Positions 20,143-29,217 of a stretch of DNA of 64,000 bases are shown piece after piece. Source of the DNA: Paraburkholderia solitsugae (GTDB lineage Bacteria > Pseudomonadota > Gammaproteobacteria > Burkholderiales > Burkholderiaceae); NCBI RefSeq assembly GCF_013177695.1, contig NZ_WOEY01000021.1, positions 26,079 to 90,078 of the forward strand, given 5' to 3'. Every line of letters begins with the position of its first letter. Within the stretch, counting starts at the first letter, position 1. The notes under the pieces are model-generated. The model had not been told where the DNA came from. It made no database searches and saw nothing but the letters and a program-made list of their open reading frames with translations. The translations under genes and the position numbers were made by a program.

Positions 20143-20167
20143 AAGCCACGGGGGGTGCCCGTGGCTT
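20143..20167 (-). terminator. Intrinsic terminator downstream of the small secreted protein gene
   Basis: AAGCCACGGG (20143-20152) pairs perfectly with CCCGTGGCTT (20158-20167) around a 5-base loop. On the minus strand it is followed by TTTACTATTT. It lies about 90 bp after the stop of the gene at 20256-20753. Confidence 0.65.
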
Positions 20168-20255
20168 CATTATCGGCCAAACTTCTGCCGATTGCGCGGC
20201 CTTCCTGAATAGCGCCGGGGCGTCTCGTCCGGCGCTACTCAAGAAGGTGGGACGC

Positions 20256-20753
20256 TTATTGCGTATTCCAGTAGAACGCCGCCTTGGCCGTGCCCTTGGC
20301 TGGGACCGTCACCGACTTGGTCTGGTCGTGATCCTGGTATTGCGCGTGCACCGTGTAGCGGCCCGGGCGCAGCTTGACCAGCATATACGGACCGCGCGAG
20401 GTGGCGGTCAGCACATCGCCATCATGCGCGTCGACGATCCGCACGTGGACGTCGGCGAGAAAATCGGAACCGGGGCCGGTGAAGCGCATCGACAGCGGCC
20501 ACTGGCTTTCCGCTTGCCGCAGCGCCGTGGATTCGTCAAGACCGACGCCGCCGGACACGAACGAGACGTCGCCCCTATGCTGGATTTGCGGCATACCACC
20601 GCCATTGGCATTGCCCGCGCTGCTGCTGTCCGTGGTCGTGCCGCCCGTCGCCTGGCCCGCCTGCTGCGCATACGCGCCGCCCGCCAGACCGAGCGTGAGC
20701 GCTGCGCATACCGCAGCGGCTACGATCCTTCGCTGATTGCGTTGGGTTTTCAT
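20256..20753 (-). CDS. Secreted protein with a carboxypeptidase-regulatory-like (Ig-like) domain
   Basis: A 165-residue exported protein. A clear signal peptide ends at GAYA-QQ (about residue 29). A Gly/Ser/Thr/Gln-rich linker follows to about residue 60, then a single beta-sandwich domain with the pattern GPYMLVKLRPGRYTVHAQYQDH, quoted only in part in other entries, typical of carboxypeptidase-regulatory or transthyretin-like folds. No catalytic residues are evident. Similar proteins are common in Burkholderia and have no known role. It is a single-gene unit with its own terminator. Confidence 0.7.
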   Translation of the reverse strand: MKTQRNQRRIVAAAVCAALTLGLAGGAYAQQAGQATGGTTTDSSSAGNANGGGMPQIQHRGDVSFVSGGVGLDESTALRQAESQWPLSMRFTGPGSDFLADVHVRIVDAHDGDVLTATSRGPYMLVKLRPGRYTVHAQYQDHDQTKSVTVPAKGTAKAAFYWNTQ

Positions 20754-20916
20754 CGGTTCGCTCCTTCTTAAGGCCCTTATCGTCCGGCATCCCTCAGTGG
20801 GTCCGGATCAAGGTAGACGCAACCTGCATGCCAAGCCCAGTTTGCGTCGTCTGGAAACCGCTGCTGCGCCACGCCACGCGGCGCAGAGCGCCCTGCCTCA
20901 CGGCTTTGAAACGGGT

Positions 20917-20960
20917 GAAAAAAATGCCGGTCCGTCGGCAGTAAGTGCAAGGACCGGCAT
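20917..20960 (-). terminator. Intrinsic terminator of degP
   Basis: ATGCCGGTCC (20924-20933) and GGACCGGCAT (20951-20960) form a perfect 10-bp stem. On the minus strand the hairpin is followed directly by a run of seven T. It lies 28 bp after the protease stop codon. Confidence 0.9.
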
Positions 20961-20988
20961 GCGTTACTTCAATGCATTCAATTTCCGC

Positions 20989-22506
20989 TTAGCCGAGATC
21001 GACCGGCACGAAAATCTGCGCGTTATCGCGCTGGATTAGCAACGCGATGCTGTTGCCCGCGCCGGCGATCATCTGCTTCAACTGATCGACGCTCGAGACC
21101 GGCCGGCCGTTGACCGCCAGAATCACGTCGCCCGGTTCGATGCCGGCGTTTTCAGCCGCGCCGCCCGATTGCTGCACCAGCAGGCCGTGCGACACCGACG
21201 CGCTGCTCTTCTCTTCCGGCGTCAGCGGCCGCACCGCCACACCGAGACGGCCTTGCAACTGGGTCGGCTGATCGGCCTTGTCCGAGGCGACCTTCGCATC
21301 CGACAACGCACCGATCGTTACCGTCAGGTCCTTGGTGGCCTTGTCGCGCCACACCTGCACGGTGGCCTTGCTGCCCGGCGCCAGACCGGCGACTTGCGAC
21401 GGCAGATCCGACGAGTCGCCGACCGGCTCACCGTTCACCGACAGAATCACGTCGCCCGGTTGCAGACCGCCCTTGGCGGCCGGGCCGCCCGGATCGACCG
21501 AGCTGACGAGCGCGCCTTGCGGCTTCTGCATGCCGAACGAATCGGCCAGCGTCTGGTTCATGCCCTGCACCGCGACGCCGAGACGTCCGCGGCTCACATG
21601 GCCGGTCTTGACGAGGTCGTCCTTGACCTTGATCGCCTCATTGATCGGGATCGCGAACGAAAGGCCCTGGAAGCCGCCCGTCTGCGAATAGATCATCGAA
21701 TTGATGCCGATCACTTCGCCCTGCAGATTGAACAACGGGCCGCCCGAGTTACCCGGGTTCACCGGCACGTCGGTCTGGATGAACGGCGTGTAGTTTTCGT
21801 TCGGCAGCGAGCGCGACTTCGCGCTGATGATGCCCGAGGTCACCGTGTTGTCGAAACCGTAAGGCGAGCCGATCGCGACCACCCACTGGCCGACCTTGCT
21901 CTGACGCGGATCGCCGATCTTCACAGTCGGCAGATTGCTCGCATCGATCTTCAGCACGGCGACGTCGGACTGCTTGTCGGCGCCAACCACTTTTGCCTTG
22001 AATTCGCGCTTGTCGGTGAGCTTCACGGTGACAACGTTCGCGCCGTCCACCACGTGAGCATTGGTCAGGATGTAGCCGTCACTGCTGACGATGAATCCCG
22101 AGCCGAGGCTCGCGCTCGGCTGATCGGGCGCATCGCCGCCGTCGCCGCCTTGCATGCCCGGCATGCCGCCGAAGAAGTGCTTGTAGAACTGATAGAAGGG
22201 ATCGCTCGGATCGATCGGCAACTGGTTGCCGCCGTTGGCGCTATTGCCACCGTTGCCGCGCAACGCAGTCTGCTTGACCACATGCTTCGCGCTGATGTTG
22301 ACGACAGCCGGGCCGTAGGTTTCGACCAGACCCGAGAAATCAGGGATACCGGTTTTCGCGGCGGCTTCAGCAGGCATCATCGCGGCCTGCGCTGGCGCGA
22401 TCACCTGCGGCGCGGGCACGTCGCGATGACCCGCCACATAGCCGGCGGAGAGCGCCACGGCGACAGCCACTGCAACAGCGCTACGGGACAAGGTTTTCGC
22501 GTTCAT
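20989..22506 (-). CDS. degP: Periplasmic serine protease of the DegP/DegQ (Do) family
   Basis: A 505-residue quality-control protease/chaperone. A hydrophobic N-terminal signal or anchor (residues 9-25) leads to the trypsin-like domain with catalytic H151 (TNAHVVDG), D181 (SDVAVLKID) and S254 (PGNSGGPLFN), then two PDZ domains (about 290-385 and 400-500). A Gly/Asn-rich insertion with FYQFYKHFFGG (about 85-130) is the LA-loop region. I choose ATG 22506 because AGGAGTACACG precedes it. The promoter region carries an OmpR-type box array and the two-component genes lie just upstream in the same direction. Confidence 0.9.
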   Translation of the reverse strand: MNAKTLSRSAVAVAVAVALSAGYVAGHRDVPAPQVIAPAQAAMMPAEAAAKTGIPDFSGLVETYGPAVVNISAKHVVKQTALRGNGGNSANGGNQLPIDPSDPFYQFYKHFFGGMPGMQGGDGGDAPDQPSASLGSGFIVSSDGYILTNAHVVDGANVVTVKLTDKREFKAKVVGADKQSDVAVLKIDASNLPTVKIGDPRQSKVGQWVVAIGSPYGFDNTVTSGIISAKSRSLPNENYTPFIQTDVPVNPGNSGGPLFNLQGEVIGINSMIYSQTGGFQGLSFAIPINEAIKVKDDLVKTGHVSRGRLGVAVQGMNQTLADSFGMQKPQGALVSSVDPGGPAAKGGLQPGDVILSVNGEPVGDSSDLPSQVAGLAPGSKATVQVWRDKATKDLTVTIGALSDAKVASDKADQPTQLQGRLGVAVRPLTPEEKSSASVSHGLLVQQSGGAAENAGIEPGDVILAVNGRPVSSVDQLKQMIAGAGNSIALLIQRDNAQIFVPVDLG

Positions 22507-22596
22507 CGTGTACTCCTGACTGGGAGAAAGAGGCTTTGGAATGAGATGAAGCGTACGTGGCATCGCTTAAAAGAGTCTTAAGCAGCGCCAGATCGC

Positions 22597-22648
22597 TTCA
22601 AGCCTGTTTTTAAGCCTCGTTTAAGCTGTGTTTAAGCCGCGTTCGAGC
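22597..22648. promoter_or_regulatory. PmrA/QseB-like box array upstream of degP
   Basis: TTTAAGC occurs at 22609, 22620 and 22631, and TTCGAGC at 22642, each exactly 11 bp apart; TTCAAGC at 22597 adds a fifth, 12 bp away. On the degP strand these read GCTTAAA repeats, close to the CTTAAG-N5-CTTAAG boxes bound by PmrA/QseB-type OmpR-family regulators. The array lies between degP and the adjacent histidine kinase gene. Confidence 0.7.
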
Positions 22649-22674
22649 CACTTTACGAACAGAAAGCTTCACAT

Positions 22675-23976
22675 TCAGAAGCGCACTTCGACCAGCAAAC
22701 CACCTGCAAGCGATTCGTCGAGCCTCACCGCCGCATGGTGCTGCGTCGCAATGCGGCGCACGATCGCGAGGCCAAGACCGGTACCTGCAACATCGGTGCG
22801 CGCGCGGTTCGCGCCGGCGCCGGCCCGGTAGAAGCGATCGAACACGCGGCCGCGTTCAGCCGGCTCGATGCCCGGCCCGCTGTCGGCAATCCGCACCACC
22901 GGATGCCCCTCGTCGATATGCAGACTGACGTCGACGCGGCCGCCTTGCGGCGTGTATTTGGTTGCGTTATCAACCAGGTTGTTGAACATGACACGCAGCG
23001 CATCGGCGTCGCCGGTCACTGTGGCGGGTTCGCTCGCGTCGATACCGAGATCGACGCCGCGATTCTGCGCAAGCGGCGCGTATGCCACCACGCAGTCCTG
23101 CAGCAGCGCACGCAGATCGATCGCGTTTGTAGCGGTGTGACCGTCCGGTTCCGAACGTGCGAGTGCCAGCAATTGCTCGGCAAGACGCGTGGCACGCGTG
23201 ACGCCCGCTTGCAGATCGGCCAGCGCTTCGCTGCGCGCGGCGTCGTCTTTCGCGCGGGCTACCAGTTGCGATTGGATCTGCACGGCGGCGAGCGGCGTGC
23301 GCAATTCGTGCGCGGCATCGGCGACAAATGCTTTTTGAATATCCAGCGCGGTGGCGAGCCGTTCGAGCAGGGCGTTCAACGCGCGCACGAGCGGCTGCAC
23401 TTCGAGCGGCAAACGCTGATCGGGCAAGGGATCGAGCGCCTCGGGGTGACGTGCGTCGAGCGCGCTGGTCACGCGCCGCAACGGCCGCAGTCCGCGCCCG
23501 ACGACCACCCACACCGCCAGGCCCAATAGCGGCAGCAGAACAATCAACGGCCACAGGGTTCGCAACGCGACATTCGCCGCGAGCCGGTTACGGACCGAAA
23601 CCGGCTGCGCCAGCTGCACAACGTTATCCCCGACGATCGCGCCGTACACGCGCCAATCGCCGCGATCCGTATGCTCGGTCGAAAACCCGAGTTCGGCGCG
23701 CGGCGCGAGCGGCGCACGCGGTCGCGAGTAGTACATCAACACGCCGTTGCGATTCCAGATTTGCAGCACGATGCCTTCGTCGCCGGTGTCGCGCGAACCG
23801 AGCACCTGCGAAAACGGTTCCGCCGGCAGCGCCGCGGCGATCTGCTCCAACTGGTAATCGAACAGTTCGTTGGCTTCGGCCAGTGCTTGCCGGTAGATCA
23901 GCCAACCCGCAATGCCGACGCCGAGCAACACCAGCGCCAGCAGCCAGAACAGCAATTGACGGCGAATCGAACGCAT
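22675..23976 (-). CDS. Sensor histidine kinase (QseC/PmrB-like)
   Basis: A 433-residue inner-membrane sensor. TM1 is near residues 8-28 and TM2 near 138-160, with a periplasmic domain between. A HAMP-like segment follows, then the H-box DAAHELRTPLAAVQ, N-box NNLVDNATKYTP, G1 DSGPGI and G2 GTGLGLAIV. Length and motif spacing are normal. It starts 4 bp after its response regulator, so the pair is one operon. The signal is unknown. The PmrA-like box array lies between this gene and degP. Confidence 0.88.
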   Translation of the reverse strand: MRSIRRQLLFWLLALVLLGVGIAGWLIYRQALAEANELFDYQLEQIAAALPAEPFSQVLGSRDTGDEGIVLQIWNRNGVLMYYSRPRAPLAPRAELGFSTEHTDRGDWRVYGAIVGDNVVQLAQPVSVRNRLAANVALRTLWPLIVLLPLLGLAVWVVVGRGLRPLRRVTSALDARHPEALDPLPDQRLPLEVQPLVRALNALLERLATALDIQKAFVADAAHELRTPLAAVQIQSQLVARAKDDAARSEALADLQAGVTRATRLAEQLLALARSEPDGHTATNAIDLRALLQDCVVAYAPLAQNRGVDLGIDASEPATVTGDADALRVMFNNLVDNATKYTPQGGRVDVSLHIDEGHPVVRIADSGPGIEPAERGRVFDRFYRAGAGANRARTDVAGTGLGLAIVRRIATQHHAAVRLDESLAGGLLVEVRF

Positions 23977-23980
23977 CGGC

Positions 23981-24643
23981 TCAGGCGTCCTTGGCGATCA
24001 TGTAGCCAAGACCGCGAACGTTGCGGATCAGGTCCGCGCCGAGCTTCTTGCGCAGGGCGTGAATGTAGACCTCGACGGTATTGCTGCCGATTTCCTCGCC
24101 CCAGCCGTACATTTTTTCTTCGAGCTGGCTCTTCGAGAGCACCGCGCCGGGCCGTGCAATCAACGCTTCGAGCAGAGCGAATTCACGCGCCGACAACGCG
24201 ACCGGCGAACCGTCGAGCGTGACCTGATGCGACGCGGGATCGAGCGTCAGGTTGCCGTGGCGAATCGTCGAATCGCTGCGGCCCGACTGGCGGCGAATCA
24301 GCGCGCGCATGCGGGCGCCGAGTTCATCGAGATCGAAAGGTTTGACAAGGTAATCGTCGGCGCCGGCGTCGAGACCCTTGACCCGATCGGCGACCGCATC
24401 GCGCGCGGTCACGATCAGCACGGGAATCGCGTGGCCTTTGGCACGCAGCGTGCGCAACACGTCGAGGCCGTCGCGTTTGGGCAGGCCGAGATCGAGCAGC
24501 ACCAGATCGTAAGGTTGGGCGGTCGCCGCGCTGAGCGCCGAGTCGCCGTCTTCCACCCAATCGACCGCGAAGCCTTCGCCGCGTAGCGCCTTGCGCACGC
24601 CTTCGGCGATCATCCGGTCGTCTTCGACTAGCAGTATGCGCAT
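23981..24643 (-). CDS. OmpR-family response regulator (QseB/PmrA-like)
   Basis: A 220-residue regulator. The receiver domain has acidic pocket EDD at 7-9, phosphoacceptor D51 (LLDLGLP), conserved T/S in VTARD and K in VKPFD. The C-terminal winged helix ends with the group's signature GSNTVEVYIHALRKKLG and RGLGYMI, typical of QseB, PmrA and TctD. It is the first gene of the pair with the sensor kinase. Its likely DNA site, by family, is a CTTAAG direct repeat, and such an array is present before degP. Confidence 0.9.
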   Translation of the reverse strand: MRILLVEDDRMIAEGVRKALRGEGFAVDWVEDGDSALSAATAQPYDLVLLDLGLPKRDGLDVLRTLRAKGHAIPVLIVTARDAVADRVKGLDAGADDYLVKPFDLDELGARMRALIRRQSGRSDSTIRHGNLTLDPASHQVTLDGSPVALSAREFALLEALIARPGAVLSKSQLEEKMYGWGEEIGSNTVEVYIHALRKKLGADLIRNVRGLGYMIAKDA

Positions 24644-24859
24644 GGTTGGACCAGTCCTGAAACATTTGATGATGCCGCATTCTAGCGCCCGGCCCCGACG
24701 TGCGCGCCACGCGACGCTTTTTCACCGCAGTCTCACGGCATGTCTCTACAATGAGCGCTTTGCGTCGCGCGGCGGTTTTCCGCGCGTCACGCGACGCGTC
24801 AACACACCCTGGATTGCCGCGCGCCACCGCGCCCCGAAATCTTGCTTCTTTGCCTGTCC

Positions 24860-26524
24860 ATGACGCACGCTTTTTTCCCTGCTGTTTTATCTTGCATCGC
24901 ACGCCGTGTGGCGCTGCATCCGCGCTCTTCTTCTGCTGCGGATTCCCAGCCTCGCCGGTTCGCGCCGCGCTCGGCGGCGTTACTGCTTGCCTGCGCCGTA
25001 CTCGGCAGCGGCAGCGCAGCGCTGCCGCTCACGGCGCAGGCGCGCGTCAAGGCCGCGCACCCGAGTGTCAACGTCACCACGGTGTTGCCGCAGCCGGTGA
25101 TGATCGGCCTGCAGCGCGCGCACGTGCCCTTGTCGTCGATCAGTGTAGTGGTCGAAAAAGTCGGCGACCGCACGCCGATCGTCGCACTGAACGCCGGCAA
25201 GCCGATGATGCCCGCCTCGACCATGAAGCTCGTCACCACTTACTCCGGCCTGTCGATCCTCGGCCCGGACTATCGCTGGCGCACGAGTGCCTACGCGGAC
25301 GGCACGGTCGACGCCAACGGCGTGCTGCACGGCAATCTGTACATTCAGGGCACGGGCGATCCGAAACTCGTGCCCGAAGAACTGATCGACCTCGTGCAGA
25401 AGATCCACAAATCGGGCATCACCGGCATCGACGGCGCGCTGGTGCTCGACAAGCGCTACTTCGACACCTCCACGCGCGATCTGCCGCCGTTCGACGACGA
25501 CGCCACCGCGCCGTACAACGTCGGCCCCGATCCGCTGCTGTATGCATTCAAATCGCTGTCGTTCACGCTCACGCCTTCCCCGGATGGCAGCGTCGCAATC
25601 GACGTGCTGCCCGCGCTCTCGCAGTTGCAGATCGACAATCAGATGCACGCCGTCAATGGTCCGTGCCGCGGCGACGCCGCCTTCGTCTCGCCCACCGTCA
25701 CGCCGCAGCCCAATGGCACGGTGGTGGCGTCGTTCGACGGCGACTACTCGGTGCGCTGCGGCCCGCGCACGCTCAACGTCGCGGTGCTCGATCACACCGC
25801 GTTCTTCGCGGGCGGCTTCCTCGCGCTGTGGCAGCAGACCGGCGGCACCTTCAGCGGCGCAACCCGCGAAGACCCGGTGCCGGTCGGCGCACGCCTCGTC
25901 GCCACGCACCAGGGGCCGGTGCTATCCGACATTGTTCGCGACATCAACAAGTTCAGTAACAACACGATGGCGCGCAACCTGTTCCTGACAATCGGCGCGA
26001 CGGAAGAAAGGCCGCCCGCCACGCCCGAGAAATCGGCACGCGCCATCGAGGCGTTTCTGCGCCGCGACAGCGTCGACATGCAATACCTGGCGCTCGACAA
26101 CGGCTCGGGTCTGTCGCGCGACGAGCACATTACCGCGCTCTCGCTCGCCGATCTGCTGCAGCGGGCCAACGCAAGCCCGGTCGCCCAAGTGTTCGTGGAA
26201 TCGCTGCCGATCGCCGGCGTCGACGGCACGATGCGCAACCGCTTGACCAACCAGGGCGCGGGCGGCAATGCGCACATCAAGACCGGTACCTTGCGCGATG
26301 TGCGTGCGATCGCCGGTTATGTCGCCTCGGCGGATGGCAACAGCTACGTGGTGGTGAGCCTGATCAACGACCCGCATTCGGAAGCCGCGCGCGCCGCACA
26401 CGACGCCCTGCTCGAATGGGTGTATCAGGGACCGTCCCAGGGTTTCACGAAGGTCTCCGAACGCGTCGCCGAACCGCGCAGCAGCAAGCCCAGGAAAAAC
26501 CCGCACAAGCGCGGCGCCCATTGA
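24860..26524 (+). CDS. dacB: D-alanyl-D-alanine carboxypeptidase/endopeptidase, PBP4 (DacB) type
   Basis: A 554-residue periplasmic peptidoglycan hydrolase of the S13 family. Active-site motifs are SxxK (S120-K123, ASTMK), SxN (SNN, about residue 370) and KTG (HIKTGTL, about 475), with the large inserted domain between the first two that is typical of PBP4. An unusually long N-terminus of about 40 residues precedes the signal core (SAALLLACAVLGS). The ATG at 24860 lacks a clear ribosome-binding site; a TTG at 24842 and later starts are possible. A Lys/Arg-rich tail ends the protein. Confidence 0.88.
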   Translation: MTHAFFPAVLSCIARRVALHPRSSSAADSQPRRFAPRSAALLLACAVLGSGSAALPLTAQARVKAAHPSVNVTTVLPQPVMIGLQRAHVPLSSISVVVEKVGDRTPIVALNAGKPMMPASTMKLVTTYSGLSILGPDYRWRTSAYADGTVDANGVLHGNLYIQGTGDPKLVPEELIDLVQKIHKSGITGIDGALVLDKRYFDTSTRDLPPFDDDATAPYNVGPDPLLYAFKSLSFTLTPSPDGSVAIDVLPALSQLQIDNQMHAVNGPCRGDAAFVSPTVTPQPNGTVVASFDGDYSVRCGPRTLNVAVLDHTAFFAGGFLALWQQTGGTFSGATREDPVPVGARLVATHQGPVLSDIVRDINKFSNNTMARNLFLTIGATEERPPATPEKSARAIEAFLRRDSVDMQYLALDNGSGLSRDEHITALSLADLLQRANASPVAQVFVESLPIAGVDGTMRNRLTNQGAGGNAHIKTGTLRDVRAIAGYVASADGNSYVVVSLINDPHSEAARAAHDALLEWVYQGPSQGFTKVSERVAEPRSSKPRKNPHKRGAH

Positions 26525-26719
26525 GGATTCCTTCTATAGAACCCACGCGCCGCAACGCGCCCAAGCGTGTACGCTGTCGGGCAGTGTTTGAGGCGCGCGT
26601 GGAACACAACGCGTAGCGCACGAGCCGCGCACCCGTTACGGTCGCGTGGCCCAATCAAACGATAACGACAACGTCCGCTGCGGCAAGCGCAGCGGCCAGG
26701 GACCACGGAGGAAGACACC

Positions 26720-27670
26720 ATGCAATTCGATGCTGAATTGCTGCTGCTCGCCATGGCGCCAGTCTTTCTCGCATGCATTGGCTGGGAGGCGTGGCACCTG
26801 CGGCGCACGCGCCCCGGCGCGCAGCTCTATAGCTGGCGCGACACGTTCTGCAACGCTGCGCTCGCGCTGATGCAGCAAGCCGCCGACAAGCTCGCGTGGC
26901 TCGCGATCATTCCCGTCTATGCGTTCTTCTACGATCACTATCGCGTCACCACATGGCCGGCGACCTGGGTGTCGTTCGTCGTGCTGTTCGTCGCTCAGGA
27001 TCTGCTCTATTACTGGTTTCACCGCTGCAGCCATCGCGTGCGCTGGCTGTGGGCCGCGCATGTCGTGCATCACTCGTCGGAGCGGATGAATTTTTCGACC
27101 GCGTTCCGCCAAAGCCTGATGTATCCGATTGCCGGCATGTGGCTGTTCTGGATTCCGCTTGCTGTGCTCGGCTTTCCGCCGAAGCAGATCGTCGCCATCG
27201 TGCTGATCAACCTCGGCTTCCAGTTCTTCGTGCATACCCAGGCGATCGGCAAGCTCGGCTGGCTCGAATACGTGTTCAACACGCCGTCGATTCATCGCGT
27301 GCATCACGCGCGCAACGACCGCTATATCGACCGTAACTATGCCGGCGTGCTGGTGATCTGGGATCGTCTGTTCGGCAGCTATGTCGAGGAAGATCCGCAC
27401 GACGCGCCGGTGTACGGCATCGTCGAACCGCTTCACACCTACAACCCGCTGAAGGCGACGTTTCACGAATGGGCGTCGATGGCCGCCGATTTCGTGAGCG
27501 TGCGAGGCTGGCGCAACAAGTTGCGCGCGCTGTTCGCCCCGCCTGCATGGGCCGCGGATTACCATGCGCGCCGCGCCGCCGGCGCGAGTACTCGTGCCGC
27601 GCCATCCGGCGGCGATACAAGCATTGAAGAAAACCATACGGCCACGTTTCAAACACCGCGCAGGCCGTAG
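26720..27670 (+). CDS. Sterol desaturase / fatty acid hydroxylase superfamily membrane protein
   Basis: A 316-residue integral membrane di-iron enzyme. The three histidine motifs of the family are visible: HRCSH (about 103), HVVHH (about 113) and HRVHH (about 195), between four to five hydrophobic segments. A GGA-type site (CCACGGAGGAAGACACC) precedes the ATG. Members hydroxylate or desaturate lipids, and some cleave ether lipids; the substrate cannot be told. The C-terminal 35 residues are low-complexity Ala/Arg/Thr. It stands alone between dacB and the GDSL lipoprotein gene. Confidence 0.85.
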   Translation: MQFDAELLLLAMAPVFLACIGWEAWHLRRTRPGAQLYSWRDTFCNAALALMQQAADKLAWLAIIPVYAFFYDHYRVTTWPATWVSFVVLFVAQDLLYYWFHRCSHRVRWLWAAHVVHHSSERMNFSTAFRQSLMYPIAGMWLFWIPLAVLGFPPKQIVAIVLINLGFQFFVHTQAIGKLGWLEYVFNTPSIHRVHHARNDRYIDRNYAGVLVIWDRLFGSYVEEDPHDAPVYGIVEPLHTYNPLKATFHEWASMAADFVSVRGWRNKLRALFAPPAWAADYHARRAAGASTRAAPSGGDTSIEENHTATFQTPRRP

Positions 27671-27764
27671 AAGATTCTGTAAGCTGTCGTCACGCCGCCG
27701 ACGCGGTGGGCGCTGCCTGCAACACATGGCATCAGGGCCACCCATACGAGGAGATGTAGTCAAT

Positions 27765-29012
27765 ATGAATCACATAACATCGAAGAAGCGCAGTTTCGTA
27801 CGCGTCACACAGATCGCCATCGCCAGTGCCGCGTTTGCACTGCTCGCGGCTTGCGGCGGCGGCAGCGATAACAACAGCTCGAGCAGCAGCACGCCGGCGG
27901 GCGGCGTGAAATTGCAGGTCGTGTCGTTCGGCGACAGCTTGTCGGATGTCGGCACGTACGCACCGGTGATTCAGGCGAGCTTCGGCGGTGGCCGCTTCAC
28001 GACCAATCCGGGTGAGGTGTGGACGCAGAAGGTCGCGGAGTACTACGGCGGCACGTTGACCGCCGCGTATGTGGGCGGCTTCGGTCAACCGCTGGTCGCA
28101 ACGGGCGGGTATGGCTACGCGCAAGGCGGCTCGGACGTCGTCAACCCCCAAGGCGAAGGTTGGGCCCCGAACAGCATGGCGGCTACGACAGTGCCGGTGG
28201 TGACCCAGGTGGCAAACTACCTGAGCGCGCATACCAGCTTCAATGGGAACCAGCTCGTGCTGGTGAACGGCGGCGCGAACGACATCTTCCAGTTCGCGAC
28301 TGCTGCCAATCTGACGGCGCTTGGTACCGCGCTACAGACGCAATACCCGGTGCTCGTGCAACAAGGCTTGCTCCCGAACACGCCGGCAGGCCAGGTAGAG
28401 TTCATCGCCGGCTACTTGCAGAAACTGCCCACTCCTCAGATCGCACAGGCCGCCGCCGAGCTCGCCGCGCAAGTCCAGACCATGGTCAACTCGGGTGCGA
28501 CCCATGTGGTGGTGTCGACGGTGCCGGACATCGGCAATACGCCGCAAGGCGTCCAGGCCAACGCAGCCGCGCCTGGCACGGCGGCACTGCTGACGGGGAT
28601 TACGGCGGCGTATAACGGTATGCTGGTCCAGAGCTTGACGTCCCTCGGCCTGCTGGGTACGGGTAAGGTCATCGTGGCCGATGCGTTCACGTGGCTGGAT
28701 CAGCAGTTGCCGAACTACCAGGCGCTGGGATTCACGGTGTCCAACACTGGCACGGCGTGTAATCTGACGTCGATGGTGGCCAATGCAACTGCGTACGCTA
28801 CCGCTAATCCGAGCGCGACGAACGGGCTGACCCCGGCGCAGTACGGCTCGCAGTTCGGCTCGTCGTTGTTCTGCTCGCCGCAGACTTACACGGTGGCTGG
28901 TGCTGACCAGACCTATATGTTCGCGGACTTGGTGCACCCGAGCACGCACATGCATGCCTTGTTCGCGCAGTTCGTTCAGCAGCAGATCGCCGCGACGGGA
29001 TTGGGGAAGTAA
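27765..29012 (+). CDS. SGNH/GDSL-family hydrolase lipoprotein
   Basis: A 415-residue secreted esterase/lipase. A signal peptide ends in the lipobox LLAAC (Cys30), followed by a Ser/Asn-rich linker. Block I FGDSLSDVG gives catalytic Ser58, block III GGANDIF follows, and the catalytic Asp/His lie in DLVHPSTHMHALF near the C-terminus. A QNV-type block II is less clear. The ATG at 27765 is preceded by GAGGAGATGTAGTCAAT. It has its own terminator. The natural substrate (polymer, lipid or ester) is unknown. Confidence 0.85.
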   Translation: MNHITSKKRSFVRVTQIAIASAAFALLAACGGGSDNNSSSSSTPAGGVKLQVVSFGDSLSDVGTYAPVIQASFGGGRFTTNPGEVWTQKVAEYYGGTLTAAYVGGFGQPLVATGGYGYAQGGSDVVNPQGEGWAPNSMAATTVPVVTQVANYLSAHTSFNGNQLVLVNGGANDIFQFATAANLTALGTALQTQYPVLVQQGLLPNTPAGQVEFIAGYLQKLPTPQIAQAAAELAAQVQTMVNSGATHVVVSTVPDIGNTPQGVQANAAAPGTAALLTGITAAYNGMLVQSLTSLGLLGTGKVIVADAFTWLDQQLPNYQALGFTVSNTGTACNLTSMVANATAYATANPSATNGLTPAQYGSQFGSSLFCSPQTYTVAGADQTYMFADLVHPSTHMHALFAQFVQQQIAATGLGK

Positions 29013-29049
29013 GGTTGGCCGCGTAGCGGCAAGAGGATGCGGGTTGTGA

Positions 29050-29085
29050 AAACGCTCGGCTTGCTGGTCAGGTCGGGCGTTTTTT
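29050..29085 (+). terminator. Intrinsic terminator of the GDSL gene
   Basis: AAACGCTCGGC (29050-29060) pairs with GTCGGGCGTTT (29072-29082) with two G-U pairs, followed by a T-run. It lies 38 bp after the stop codon. Confidence 0.8.
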
Positions 29086-29090
29086 GTTGA

Positions 29091-29217
29091 CTGTGCGGTG
29101 CTTGTGGCTGTGCGCCTACGGCGTTGGCCTTTCCTTGAATTCTTATTGGTTTATTAGCGTCGCCCCTGTGCGGGGCAGGCACCTACTTTTCTTTGCATGC
29201 CGCGTAACTATTCAGCG
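29091..29217 (+). repeat. Left arm of a 127-bp inverted repeat around the IS66-type gene
   Basis: This segment is the reverse complement of 30664-30790 over its whole length with seven mismatches; from 29114 inwards only one base differs. It contains an internal GCCCC-TGTG-CGGGGC hairpin and the motif CACCTACTTTTCTTTGC, which I recall as part of a dispersed intergenic repeat in Burkholderia genomes. The innermost 14 bp are also the IS66-like terminal repeat. Confidence 0.9.
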
